Assembly (NCBI RefSeq): GCF_011753055.1
Contig: NZ_VWWJ01000004.1
Coordinates: forward strand, 124,001 to 188,000
Length of the DNA: 64,000 nt
Source of the DNA: Burkholderia sp. Ax-1719
GTDB taxonomy: Bacteria > Pseudomonadota > Gammaproteobacteria > Burkholderiales > Burkholderiaceae
Reading direction: 5' to 3'
In this document: piece after piece, positions 7,710 to 16,347 of the stretch
Layout of the letters: every line of letters begins with the position of its first letter
How positions within the stretch are numbered: the stretch's first letter is position 1
Translations under genes and position numbers: made by a program
Notes under the pieces: model-generated
Seen by the model: the letters and a program-made list of their open reading frames with translations, nothing else
Database searches by the model: none
What the model was told of the DNA's origin: nothing

Positions 7710-8531
7710 ATGAAGAACAGTCGCGCAGTGGTCATGTTTGTGGTCGCCCTCGCGGCGGGACTGGCAGCCGCGCTTTCGGCGTCCCGCTGGCTGGTGCAGA
7801 CCTCGACGAGCGGCGTGACGTCGGTCGCGGTCGCCAACCAGGATTTGAGCCTCGGCGAGCCGATCGAACCGAACATGATCCATACGATCAGCTGGCCTGC
7901 TGGCAGCGTGCCAGCCGGGGCCTTCAGCGACGCGAAGCTGCTAGAAGGGCGCGTCGTGCGTTCGAGCGTATCGAAGGGTGAACCGGTGATCGAGTCGCAG
8001 CTTGCGCCCGCCGGCACCAAGGGCGGCCTCTCCGCCGTCATCGCCGATGGCAAGCGGGCGATTACCGTGCGCGTCAACGACGTGGTCGGTGTGGCGGGGT
8101 TCGCACTGCCTGGCAATTACGTCGATGTGATCGTCAACACGCAGGCGCCAGGCCATACCGATCAACTGAGCATCTCCAAAACGGTGCTCGAAAAGATTCT
8201 GGTGCTGGCAGTCGCGCAGCAGGTGAGCCGTGAAGACACTGCGCCGAAGGTGGTGGACGCCGTCACGCTGGAAGTGACGCCGCAACAGGCCGAAAAACTC
8301 GATCTGGCGCGCAGCGTGGGCACTTTATCGCTCGTGTTGCGCAACCAGATCGACGAGAAGCGGCTGACGACGGACGGCGCGACCAAGGACACGTTGCTAG
8401 GTATCGCCGCGCCGGTGGCAGCCCCGGCACCGGTAAAAACCACGCGTGTTCGCTACGCGGAGCACCACGCGCCGAAGCGCGATTGTATCGGCGTGATCTC
8501 CGGCGTCACCAGCACGCAGGAGTGCTTCTGA
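7710..8531 (+). CDS. cpaB: Tad pilus assembly protein CpaB/RcpC
   Basis: A 273-residue periplasmic assembly factor anchored by one N-terminal helix (residues about 6-26). An SAF domain follows (VAVANQDLSLGEPIEPNMI, about 38-100), then the RcpC domain with AITVRVNDVVGVAGFALPGNYVDV, the family signature. CpaB is thought to link the secretin to the inner-membrane platform. GAGGAG precedes the ATG by 6 nt, and the gene starts 26 bp after cpaA, so they are cotranscribed. The last 40 residues are proline/alanine-rich and carry two cysteines. Confidence 0.92.
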   Translation: MKNSRAVVMFVVALAAGLAAALSASRWLVQTSTSGVTSVAVANQDLSLGEPIEPNMIHTISWPAGSVPAGAFSDAKLLEGRVVRSSVSKGEPVIESQLAPAGTKGGLSAVIADGKRAITVRVNDVVGVAGFALPGNYVDVIVNTQAPGHTDQLSISKTVLEKILVLAVAQQVSREDTAPKVVDAVTLEVTPQQAEKLDLARSVGTLSLVLRNQIDEKRLTTDGATKDTLLGIAAPVAAPAPVKTTRVRYAEHHAPKRDCIGVISGVTSTQECF

Positions 8532-8643
8532 GCGCGGCAGCAGAACAAGGAAAAAATGAAGGCGTGCGACCGGGCACGCAAGCAAGAAGCACGACAAGCA
8601 ATAAACAAATAGACAAACAGACACGAAGCGGGGGCATTCCGTC

Positions 8644-10341
8644 ATGAATACAGCATCGCAACACGCATCGCGGCACCGTGCCTTGCGTCGCACACCGCTT
8701 GCTATGGCCGTCACGGCCTGGGTGAGCGCCGGGCTGCTGATCGCCCAAACGGCACGCGCAACGGATGGGGACGAGAACGTCCAGACCGCGAAAACCGCCG
8801 CTGCGCCCGCATCGCTCGGGCACGGCCCGATGCAGATGACCATCAGCATGACGCCGGTTCTCGCCAACCCGAGCGCGCCGTCGGCCTCGCCCACGGGGCC
8901 GCTGCGCGGGCCGAACTGCACTGGCCCAATCCGCGGCGAAAACACGGTGGTGGTGCCATTGGGCAAATCGGTGCTCGTGCCGCTTGATGAACCGGTACTC
9001 AATCGCACACTCGGCAATCCAACCGTTGCGCAGGCAACCATGCTCTCGCCGCGCACGCTCTATCTGGTGGGACAGTCGGTCGGCACGACCAATATGATCG
9101 TGCAGGGCCGGGGCGGCTCGTGCCAGATCATCGATGTCGTTGTCAATGCCGATGCCGGTGGGCTGATGTCGTCGCTCGCGCAATTGCTGCCGAATGAGCA
9201 CGACGTGCGTGTGTCGACGGCGGGCGACAACCTCGTGCTGTCCGGCCGCGTATCGACCGCACAGGCCGCACAACAGATCGTCGAGATTGCAAAGGTCTAC
9301 AGTGCGCACGCTACAGGCGGTGACGGCAAGAGCGGCGGCGGTGGCGTGCTCAATATGCTGAGCGTCGATTCGCCCCAGCAGGTCATGCTCGAAGTGAAGG
9401 TCGCGGAGGTGGACAAGACGCTGATCGATCAACTGGGCGCGGCGGTCAACATCCAGGGCGGCTTTGGCTCATGGACCGGCGCGCTCGTGAGCAACCTGCT
9501 GGCGGGCGTGTCGAGCGCCATCGGCCTGAGCAAGGCCAATAACAAGCCCTTGTCGATAGCCGTCGATGCGCAAAAGACCGACAGCCTCGTCAAGATTCTC
9601 GCCGAGCCGAACCTGGTCACCATCAGCGGCCAGGAGGCAACGTTCCTCGCCGGCGGAGAAGTGTTTATTCCGGTGCCGCAAAGCGTGGGGGGAACCTCCA
9701 GCTCCATCATCCTGCAGCAAGAGGAATTCGGTATCGGCCTGAAGTTTACGCCGACCGTGCTGGGCAACGGCAAGATCAATCTGCGCGTCGCGCCGGAAGT
9801 CTCCGAGCTTTCTTCGACCGGCGTCACGCTGAGCGCCGCCAACGCGGGCAGCGTGTCGATTTTGCCGCTCATTACCACACGCCGTGCGTCTACGACCGTG
9901 CAGATGAACGATGGCGAATCCTTCGCGATCGGCGGTCTCATCAAGAACAACGTGACCGGCTCGCTGAAGGCTGTACCGGGGTTAGGCGAAGTGCCGGTGC
10001 TTGGCGCACTGTTGCGCAGCACGTCGTTCCAGCAGGACCGCACGGAACTCGTGTTCGTCATCACGCCACATCTCGTCAAGCCGCTGCCCAACTCGAATCC
10101 GCCATTGCCGACCGATAGCTTCGTGCAACCCAATGAAGCCGATGTCTACGCGACCGGCAACATGGAAGGACGCGGTGCGCCGCGTAGCAATGCGACGCCT
10201 GCCGCTCCCGCTACTCCCGCCGCGCCGCTCACACCGGTCACACCCGCGCCCGCACAGGGCTCGCAACCGTCCGCCACCATCGGCGCAACGGCCAACGTAG
10301 CGGGCGCCGCCGCGCAAGCTGACGCCGCCATCAAGCAGTGA
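8644..10341 (+). CDS. cpaC: Tad secretin CpaC/RcpA
   Basis: A 565-residue outer-membrane secretin forming the pilus exit pore. A signal peptide of about 39 residues ends in AQTARA. The pilus-assembly N domain follows (VVPLGKSVLVPLDEPVLNRT onward), then a BON-like segment with NLVLSGRVSTAQAAQQ, and the secretin domain from about 235. The domain ends with the secretin signature GLIKNNVTGSLKAVPGLGEV, then TELVFVITPHLVKPL. The C-terminal 70 residues are rich in Ala, Pro and Thr and probably disordered. A 112-bp gap precedes the gene, longer than others in the operon, with GGGGGC before the start. Confidence 0.95.
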   Translation: MNTASQHASRHRALRRTPLAMAVTAWVSAGLLIAQTARATDGDENVQTAKTAAAPASLGHGPMQMTISMTPVLANPSAPSASPTGPLRGPNCTGPIRGENTVVVPLGKSVLVPLDEPVLNRTLGNPTVAQATMLSPRTLYLVGQSVGTTNMIVQGRGGSCQIIDVVVNADAGGLMSSLAQLLPNEHDVRVSTAGDNLVLSGRVSTAQAAQQIVEIAKVYSAHATGGDGKSGGGGVLNMLSVDSPQQVMLEVKVAEVDKTLIDQLGAAVNIQGGFGSWTGALVSNLLAGVSSAIGLSKANNKPLSIAVDAQKTDSLVKILAEPNLVTISGQEATFLAGGEVFIPVPQSVGGTSSSIILQQEEFGIGLKFTPTVLGNGKINLRVAPEVSELSSTGVTLSAANAGSVSILPLITTRRASTTVQMNDGESFAIGGLIKNNVTGSLKAVPGLGEVPVLGALLRSTSFQQDRTELVFVITPHLVKPLPNSNPPLPTDSFVQPNEADVYATGNMEGRGAPRSNATPAAPATPAAPLTPVTPAPAQGSQPSATIGATANVAGAAAQADAAIKQ

Positions 10342-10359
10342 CGGGACAAGGGGAATCTC

Positions 10360-10668
10360 ATGAAACTCGAAAACCTTCGCATCGCTCGCTCACTCGTGCC
10401 GCTGGCAGCGGCGTGTAGCCTGCTGGGCGGTTGCATGACCAGCACGCCGGTCTGGGATGCGCACTTCGGCGAGGCCGTGCGCACCGTCACGCAGGCGCAG
10501 ATCATCGACCCGCATGCCGCCGAACACAACCCATCGACACAGGGCGTGGACGGCCAATCGGCAGTCTCGGCGATGACGCAATACGACAAACTGTTCTCGG
10601 CGCCGCCGGTTTCGTCGAACCCTTACACGATTGGCGTAAGCAGCGGGGTAGGTTCGGCTGGTCAGTAA
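10360..10668 (+). CDS. Small Tad-locus lipoprotein (CpaD position)
   Basis: A 102-residue lipoprotein with a signal peptide ending in the lipobox LLGGC (Cys25). The mature part is about 77 residues without a recognised domain. It occupies the place where other Tad loci have CpaD or a pilotin-like lipoprotein, 18 bp after the secretin gene with AGGGGA before its ATG. A role in secretin targeting or stability is inferred from position and lipidation only. It is much shorter than CpaD of Caulobacter, so it should not be called an orthologue without a profile search. Confidence 0.8.
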   Translation: MKLENLRIARSLVPLAAACSLLGGCMTSTPVWDAHFGEAVRTVTQAQIIDPHAAEHNPSTQGVDGQSAVSAMTQYDKLFSAPPVSSNPYTIGVSSGVGSAGQ

Positions 10669-10739
10669 TGCAAATCAATGTGATCGCGCCGTTACATCTG
10701 ACCGTTGAAAGACGCAGCATCTGAACAAAGGTACACGCC

Positions 10740-11951
10740 ATGATCGACATTCTTACCCTCTCGACGGATGCCGCCAGGCTCGCGCAGATCATGAATCTGG
10801 TCGCCGGGTGCGGCAACTATCGCACCACGCGCGTAGTGGGCGACGCTTCTGTGCTGCTCGAACGCGGAGACAGCCTGGATCTGTTCGATATGCTGATTGT
10901 CGACGCGGCGTCGATCGACGACTCTTCGCTCGATTCCACCGCGCGCCTGTGCCGCGAACACAAACATCTGACCTGCATCCTGATCGCGCCGGACGCATCG
11001 CAGGACACTTTGATCGCTGCGATGCGCGCGGGCTTTCGCGACGTGCTCAGCTGGCCGCTGGAGCGTCGCTCGCTGGAAGAGGCGCTATTGCGTGCGCAAA
11101 CGCAGCACAGCCAGCGCAACGCGCGCGAAACGCAGGTCGTATCGTTTGTTTCGTGCAAGGGGGGCGTGGGCACGAGTTTCATCGCCAGCAACGTGGCGCA
11201 TGCGCTCTCGACACAGCGCGGCAAACGCGTGCTGCTAGTCGATTTGTGTCAGCTTTTCGGCGACGCCGCTTTCCTCGTGACAGATGAAACGCCGCCTTCC
11301 ACGCTGCCGCAAATGTGCGCGCAGGTCGAACGCATGGACGGCGCGTTCTTCGGCGCAAGCGTCGTGCATGTGAGCGAAAGCTTCGACATTCTTGCGGGCG
11401 CGGGCGACCCGGTGAAAGCCGCCGATATCAAGGTCGACCGGCTCGAATGGATTCTTGGTCTCGCCGTGCCGCGTTATGACTTCGTGATAATCGATGTCGG
11501 GCAAACGCTCAATCCGCTGTCGATCCTCGCGCTGGATCGCAGCACGCAAATTCACCTCGTCCTGCAGGCCACGATGCCAGGCGTGCGAGCCGCGCGGCGC
11601 TTGCAGGAAATGCTGGTATCGCTGGGATACGCGCCGAGCCAGTTGCGCCTGCTGCTGAACCGCTTTACGCGCCAGGACGAGCGCACGCGCGCCGCGCTCG
11701 AACAGATGCTGGGCATGCGGGCGCACCACGTGATTCCGGAAGATGCACGCGCCGTGCTGGCGGCCGTGAATCAGGGGATGCCGATTGCGAAGGCCGGGAA
11801 CGGACCCGTCGCGCGCAGCATCAAGGAGATCGCCGCGCAGATTGCAGGCAATGGCGCTGTTCAAGCGCGCGAGCAACCCAAGGGCAGATCCCTGTTCGCG
11901 CGTTTGCGCGGTGACGTCGTTCAGTCAGGAGCCAGTCATGTCGCTTCGTGA
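10740..11951 (+). CDS. cpaE: Tad pilus localisation ATPase CpaE/TadZ
   Basis: A 403-residue protein with an N-terminal atypical receiver domain (about 1-115) followed by a ParA/MinD-type P-loop ATPase domain. The deviant Walker A is KGGVGTS (140-146), where the usual final Lys-Thr is replaced, as is common in TadZ. The Asp-rich switch VLLVDLCQLFGD and the Walker B-like FVIIDVGQTL follow. TadZ/CpaE marks the cell site of pilus assembly and recruits the CpaF motor. The 3' end overlaps cpaF by 14 bp, indicating translational coupling. Confidence 0.93.
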   Translation: MIDILTLSTDAARLAQIMNLVAGCGNYRTTRVVGDASVLLERGDSLDLFDMLIVDAASIDDSSLDSTARLCREHKHLTCILIAPDASQDTLIAAMRAGFRDVLSWPLERRSLEEALLRAQTQHSQRNARETQVVSFVSCKGGVGTSFIASNVAHALSTQRGKRVLLVDLCQLFGDAAFLVTDETPPSTLPQMCAQVERMDGAFFGASVVHVSESFDILAGAGDPVKAADIKVDRLEWILGLAVPRYDFVIIDVGQTLNPLSILALDRSTQIHLVLQATMPGVRAARRLQEMLVSLGYAPSQLRLLLNRFTRQDERTRAALEQMLGMRAHHVIPEDARAVLAAVNQGMPIAKAGNGPVARSIKEIAAQIAGNGAVQAREQPKGRSLFARLRGDVVQSGASHVAS

Positions 11952-13302
11952 TCACCTCAGCGCGCAACACGCACCGCACATTGAGCGTACCGAATCCCAG
12001 CACGGTTCGGCCGGTCTGCTGCGAGCAGCGTATCAGAAGCTCAAGCGGGATATTCATCAGGCGGTGCTGGATCGCGTCGAACTGGAGCGCCTGGCGCGCC
12101 TGCCTGCCGACCAGGTGCGCCAGGAGATCGCCACGCTGATCGCGCGCATTCTGGAAGATCAGAAAGCGCCCGCTAACGATCTCGAACGACGCCAACTCGT
12201 GAGCGACGTCTACGACGAAATGTTTGGCTTTGGCCCGCTCGAAGTGTTGCTGCGCGATCCCACGATTTCGGACATTCTCGTCAACACCGGCAGCCAGATC
12301 TATATCGAGCGCAAAGGGCGGCTCGAATTGAGCGACGTGACCTTCTACGACGATGCGCACCTGATGAAGGTGATCGAAAAGATCGTCTCGCGCGTAGGCC
12401 GCCGTATCGACGAATCGAGCCCGATGGTCGATGCGCGTCTGCCCGACGGATCGCGGCTGAACGCGATCATCCCGCCGGCCGCCGTCGATGGACCGCTGAT
12501 TTCCATTCGCCGTTTTTCGGCCACGCCGTTGCAGGTCTCCGACCTGATCGCGCTGCAAACGCTCACGCCGCCGATGGCGGAGGTGCTCGACGGGCTCGCG
12601 CGCGCGAAGATCAATATTCTGGTGTCGGGCGGCACGGGTAGCGGCAAGACCACCTTGCTCAATCTGCTTTCGGGCTTTATTCCCGCCGATGAACGTATTG
12701 TGACGATCGAAGATGCGGCGGAACTGCAATTGCGCCAGCCGCATGTATTGCGGCTCGAAACACGCCCGGAGAATATCGAGGGGCGCGGCGAGATCACCCA
12801 GCGCACGCTCGTCAAGAACGCCCTGCGGATGCGGCCCGACCGCATCATCCTGGGCGAAGTGCGCGGCGCTGAAGCGCTTGACATGCTCAATGCGATGAAT
12901 ACGGGCCACGAAGGGTCGCTCGCCACCATCCACGCGAATACGCCGCGCGACGCACTCACGCGCCTCGAAAACATGATTGGCATGGGGGGGCTGGCGCTGC
13001 CGCCCAAGACGATGCGCCAACAGATTGCCTCGGCAATTACGGTGGTGGTGCAGGTAGCGCGTCTGACCGATGGGCGGCGCAAGATCATCAGCCTTTCGGA
13101 GCTGACCGGCATGGAAGGCGACATGATCAATATGCAGGAGATCTTCACCTTCCGGCGCAGCGGCGTCGATACGAACGGCAACGTGCGTGGCGCGTTCCAG
13201 GCGACCGGCGTACGTCCGAAGTTCTCCGAACGATTAGATGCCTTTGGCGTGCGTCTGGCCGACGCGACTTACGATCCTGCACGGCGCTTCGAAGCCGCCT
13301 GA
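11938..13302 (+). CDS. cpaF: Tad secretion ATPase CpaF/TadA
   Basis: A 454-residue hexameric type II/IV secretion ATPase that powers Flp assembly. Walker A is GGTGSGKT (231-238), the Asp box is VTIEDAAELQL (255-265), Walker B is RIILGEVRG (302-310) and the His box is GHEGSLATIHAN (323-334); all catalytic elements are intact. The N-terminal helical domain (1-90) and the PAS-like domain with LLRDPTISDILVN precede the motor. AGGA before ATG 11938 sets the start inside the end of cpaE; longer in-frame extensions lie within cpaE and are unlikely. Confidence 0.96.
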   Translation: MSLRDHLSAQHAPHIERTESQHGSAGLLRAAYQKLKRDIHQAVLDRVELERLARLPADQVRQEIATLIARILEDQKAPANDLERRQLVSDVYDEMFGFGPLEVLLRDPTISDILVNTGSQIYIERKGRLELSDVTFYDDAHLMKVIEKIVSRVGRRIDESSPMVDARLPDGSRLNAIIPPAAVDGPLISIRRFSATPLQVSDLIALQTLTPPMAEVLDGLARAKINILVSGGTGSGKTTLLNLLSGFIPADERIVTIEDAAELQLRQPHVLRLETRPENIEGRGEITQRTLVKNALRMRPDRIILGEVRGAEALDMLNAMNTGHEGSLATIHANTPRDALTRLENMIGMGGLALPPKTMRQQIASAITVVVQVARLTDGRRKIISLSELTGMEGDMINMQEIFTFRRSGVDTNGNVRGAFQATGVRPKFSERLDAFGVRLADATYDPARRFEAA

Positions 13303-13358
13303 ACGGCACCTGTGCGAACGTCCTTGAACCCGTTATCGCTATGTGAGCGGAGACCTGC

Positions 13359-14336
13359 ATGAGTCCGATTTTCTACGCGAGCATCATTCTGCTCTTCGTC
13401 GCTGTCGTGATGGCGATGGAGGGCGCGTATATCTGGTGGAACAGTCGTCATGGTCCGCTTGCGCGTCGCCTTGAATCGCGTATCCGCACGATTTCCGCAG
13501 GCGCGACGGCCAGCAGCGAGCGGCTGTCGATCCTCAAGCAGCGCCAGCTTGGCGATGCGACGCCGCTTGAACGCGCGTTGAAGTTGTTGCCGCGCGTGCA
13601 GGGCATCGAGCAGTTCCTGCAGCAAGCCGGCGTGCCATGGTCGGTCGCTCGCCTCGTGACGACGTGCGCGGTGATTCCGCCGGTGGTCTTTTCGCTCGCG
13701 ATGTTTTCGTCGGCGCCGCTGCCCGTGATTGCGATGCTCGCGCTGCTTTCAGCGTCGCTGCCGGTGCTCTATGTGCGCCGCCGTCGTGCGAAGCGTCTGC
13801 GTCAGCTCGAAAAGCAGTTGCCGGAAGCGTGCGACATGCTGGCGCGTGCACTTCGCTCGGGGCACGCATTCAGCCTCGCGATCGACATGGTTGGCACCGA
13901 ATTCGCCGATCCAATGGGCAGCGAATTTCGTACTACTTTCGACGAGATCAATTACGGTGTTTCGCTAAACGAAGCGCTCACCAATCTGGCGGCGCGCGTG
14001 CCGATCCGCGATCTGCGTTATTTCGTGATCGCCGTGCTGATCCAGCGCGAAACCGGCGGCAATCTCGCTGAAGTGCTCGACGGCATCACCGCGCTGATCC
14101 GCGAGCGTTTCAAACTGTTCGACAAGGTTCGCGTGCTCTCCGCCGAGGGCAGGCTGTCCGCATGGGTGCTTGGCTTGTTGCCGTTCATCGTCGGCACCTT
14201 GATGTTGTTTCTGAACCCCGGCTTTCTGCAGGTGCTCTGGCAGGACCCGATGGGACTGAAGATGATGGTGGCGGCGCTCTCCAGCATGGCGGTAGGCGTG
14301 GTGTGGATGTCGCGCGTCGTGGCGTTGCGCGTGTAA
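13359..14336 (+). CDS. tadB: Tad inner-membrane platform protein TadB
   Basis: A 325-residue GspF/T2SSF-type membrane protein. Helix 1 is at about 3-22, two helices lie near 105-145, a cytoplasmic four-helix T2SSF domain spans about 160-285 (LEKQLPEACDMLARALRSG, then IQRETGGNLAEVLDGI), and two C-terminal helices follow. TadB and TadC form the platform turned by the CpaF motor. GGAG precedes the ATG. It is 56 bp after cpaF and 33 bp before tadC. Confidence 0.93.
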   Translation: MSPIFYASIILLFVAVVMAMEGAYIWWNSRHGPLARRLESRIRTISAGATASSERLSILKQRQLGDATPLERALKLLPRVQGIEQFLQQAGVPWSVARLVTTCAVIPPVVFSLAMFSSAPLPVIAMLALLSASLPVLYVRRRRAKRLRQLEKQLPEACDMLARALRSGHAFSLAIDMVGTEFADPMGSEFRTTFDEINYGVSLNEALTNLAARVPIRDLRYFVIAVLIQRETGGNLAEVLDGITALIRERFKLFDKVRVLSAEGRLSAWVLGLLPFIVGTLMLFLNPGFLQVLWQDPMGLKMMVAALSSMAVGVVWMSRVVALRV

Positions 14337-14369
14337 CGGAACGAGAGACCGGGGAACAAAGGAGTGGCC

Positions 14370-15356
14370 ATGCAAGCGCTGAACATGACCCAAATCGCGA
14401 TGCTGACCGGCATATTCGCCGTGGTCTTTCTGATGGTGCTGGCGGCGATGCATGCGTTTTCATCGAAGGAGCGGCGTCGCCGTATCGATCAGCTCGGCGC
14501 TTCGCGGGTTCATCCGTCGAACGCAGCGGCCGACGCCAGCCAGTCCGCAGCCGGACAGGGCAACAAATGGCTCGAAACCATCGCCGAAATCTCGCAGCCC
14601 ATCTCGAAGCTGTCGATTCCAAAGGAAGGCTGGGAGGGCTCGGTTGCGCGGCTGAAACTCGTCAACGCGGGCTGGCGCTCGCCTAATGCGGTGGCGATAT
14701 TCTTTGCCGCGAAGACCGTGCTCGCGCTGGCGTTGCCCCTGCCTGCGCTCGTCTGGCTCGTTGGCACTTCGGTTGAAACCAGCACCACCGTGTTCTGGAT
14801 GATTCTGGTTGCGCTCGCGTCGTTTGGCTTTTATCTGCCCAATCTGGTGCTGTCGCGCAGGGTCGCAAGCCGGCAGCGTGCGATCTTCGAAGATTTCCCG
14901 GATGCACTCGACCTGCTGACGGTATGCGTAGAAGCCGGTCTCGGCCTCGACGCAGCACTGATGCGGGTGGCGAAGGAGATCCAGCTTGGCAGCCCGATAG
15001 TCGCGAGCGAACTGGAGTTGATGTTGCTGGAATTGCGCTCGGGTTTTGCCAAAGCCACGGCGTTGCGCAATTTTTCGCTTCGCACCGGCGTTGAGGATAT
15101 CGAATCGTTCAGTACCTTGCTGATTCAGGCCGATCGATTTGGCACGGGCATTGGCGCGTCGCTGCGTGTGCTGTCTGACACGCTGCGCACACGGCGGCGC
15201 ATGCGGGCCGAGGAGCAGGCCGCGAAAATCGCGCTCAAGTTACTGGTGCCGTTGCTTTTCTGCATTTTCCCTGCGCTGATGGTCGTGCTCGCCGGGCCGG
15301 CGTTTATCAATATCTATCGCACGTTGCTGCCAAGTCTGCCGGGTGCGGGCGGATAA
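14370..15356 (+). CDS. tadC: Tad inner-membrane platform protein TadC
   Basis: A 328-residue partner of TadB with the same architecture: an N-terminal helix, a helix pair near 110-155, a T2SSF domain (FPDALDLLTVCVEAGLGLDA, then QADRFGTGIGASLRVLSD) and a final helix pair. AAAGGAG stands 5 nt before ATG 14370; the in-frame GTG 6 nt upstream overlaps that ribosome binding site and is not used as the start. The gene is 16 bp before tadE, so the platform and minor pilin genes are one transcript. Confidence 0.93.
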   Translation: MQALNMTQIAMLTGIFAVVFLMVLAAMHAFSSKERRRRIDQLGASRVHPSNAAADASQSAAGQGNKWLETIAEISQPISKLSIPKEGWEGSVARLKLVNAGWRSPNAVAIFFAAKTVLALALPLPALVWLVGTSVETSTTVFWMILVALASFGFYLPNLVLSRRVASRQRAIFEDFPDALDLLTVCVEAGLGLDAALMRVAKEIQLGSPIVASELELMLLELRSGFAKATALRNFSLRTGVEDIESFSTLLIQADRFGTGIGASLRVLSDTLRTRRRMRAEEQAAKIALKLLVPLLFCIFPALMVVLAGPAFINIYRTLLPSLPGAGG

Positions 15357-15372
15357 GGACGAGGAGCGCGAC

Positions 15373-15846
15373 ATGAAAGCGAAGCGTCAACGAGGGACGG
15401 CAGTGGTGGAGTTTGCGCTTGGCTTGCCGGTGCTGCTGTTCATGATGTTTTCCATCGTGCAGGCTGGATGGTGGATGAGCAACTATGTTGTCCTGAACAA
15501 TGCGGCTTCGGCTGGAGCACGTTTGCTCGCATCGGAGCGCGGCTTTGCAACGCCCTATACGGATACTGCGGGCGCGGTGTCATCGGCAACGGGAAGTTTG
15601 TCGGGCACCCAGACCGTCACGGTCGCGGTCGTCTCATCGGGCGTCACTACGACTTGCAGCGGAAAAACTGCCGACGTCAGTTGCGCGACGGCGCTAGGTA
15701 CGCTCAGCCAGCCACCGGCAGCGGGAACGCTGGCGAGCGTGTCGATCAGCTATCAATTTGCCGCGCCCTTTGGCGGATCGCTTTTCAGCCTGGGTTCAAT
15801 CATGCCGTCGAGTATCAGTGCGAACGCTTCGGTGGTTGTGCAATGA
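15373..15846 (+). CDS. tadE: TadE-like minor pilin
   Basis: A 157-residue pseudopilin. The basic N terminus (KAKRQRG) is followed by TAVVEFALGLPVLLFMMF, the TadE signature with the conserved Glu of the hydrophobic helix, and then a periplasmic domain with a cysteine pair (TTTCSGKTADVSC) that could form a disulfide. GAGGAG before ATG 15373 sets the start. It is processed by CpaA and is thought to act in pilus initiation. The next gene is a paralogue with the same layout. Confidence 0.9.
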   Translation: MKAKRQRGTAVVEFALGLPVLLFMMFSIVQAGWWMSNYVVLNNAASAGARLLASERGFATPYTDTAGAVSSATGSLSGTQTVTVAVVSSGVTTTCSGKTADVSCATALGTLSQPPAAGTLASVSISYQFAAPFGGSLFSLGSIMPSSISANASVVVQ

Positions 15847-15878
15847 GGCGCGGCCCTGAATGCAAGCGGGAGGGTGCC

Positions 15879-16316
15879 ATGCGACGCAACAAGCAGAAAG
15901 GCGTGGTGGCAGTGGAACTGGCGCTTGCCGCGCCCGTGCTGATTGCCATTGTGCTGGGCATTGCGCAGTTCGGCTGGCTGTTGGGCAATTCCGTGATGGT
16001 TGCGAGCGCCGCTTCGGCCGCTGCGCAGAATTTCGCCTTCCAGCGCGGCACGACCACGCCGTATAGCTCGACGCAGACACAAATGACTTCGTCGTCGTCC
16101 TGGCTCAAATCGCAGAATCTTTCGCTGACGACGATGGTCAACGGTACGCAGTGCAGCAGCGATACCTCGTGCGCGACGGCGCTGACCAATGGCACCGGTC
16201 AAGCCGTCGCTGTGACGGTTGCCTACACGTTCACGCCTTTGTTGCGCGGCTCGATATTTGGAATCTCCGCGATGCCGTCCACGCTGAGCACCACGGCCGT
16301 CGCGCGCGTGCAGTGA
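15879..16316 (+). CDS. Second TadE/TadF-like minor pilin
   Basis: A 145-residue pseudopilin similar in plan to the preceding gene: basic start (RRNKQKG), VVAVELALAAPVLIAIVLGI as the pilin-like helix with a Glu at the conserved place, and a periplasmic domain with a cysteine pair (GTQCSSDTSC). GGGAGG precedes ATG 15879; another in-frame ATG at 15843 overlaps the tadE stop but has no good binding site. It fills the TadF position of other loci, although the sequence reads as TadE-like. Similar size and cysteine spacing suggest duplication of tadE. Confidence 0.85.
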   Translation: MRRNKQKGVVAVELALAAPVLIAIVLGIAQFGWLLGNSVMVASAASAAAQNFAFQRGTTTPYSSTQTQMTSSSSWLKSQNLSLTTMVNGTQCSSDTSCATALTNGTGQAVAVTVAYTFTPLLRGSIFGISAMPSTLSTTAVARVQ

Positions 16317-16347
16317 AACAAAAAACATATCTATGTCGGGGGACATC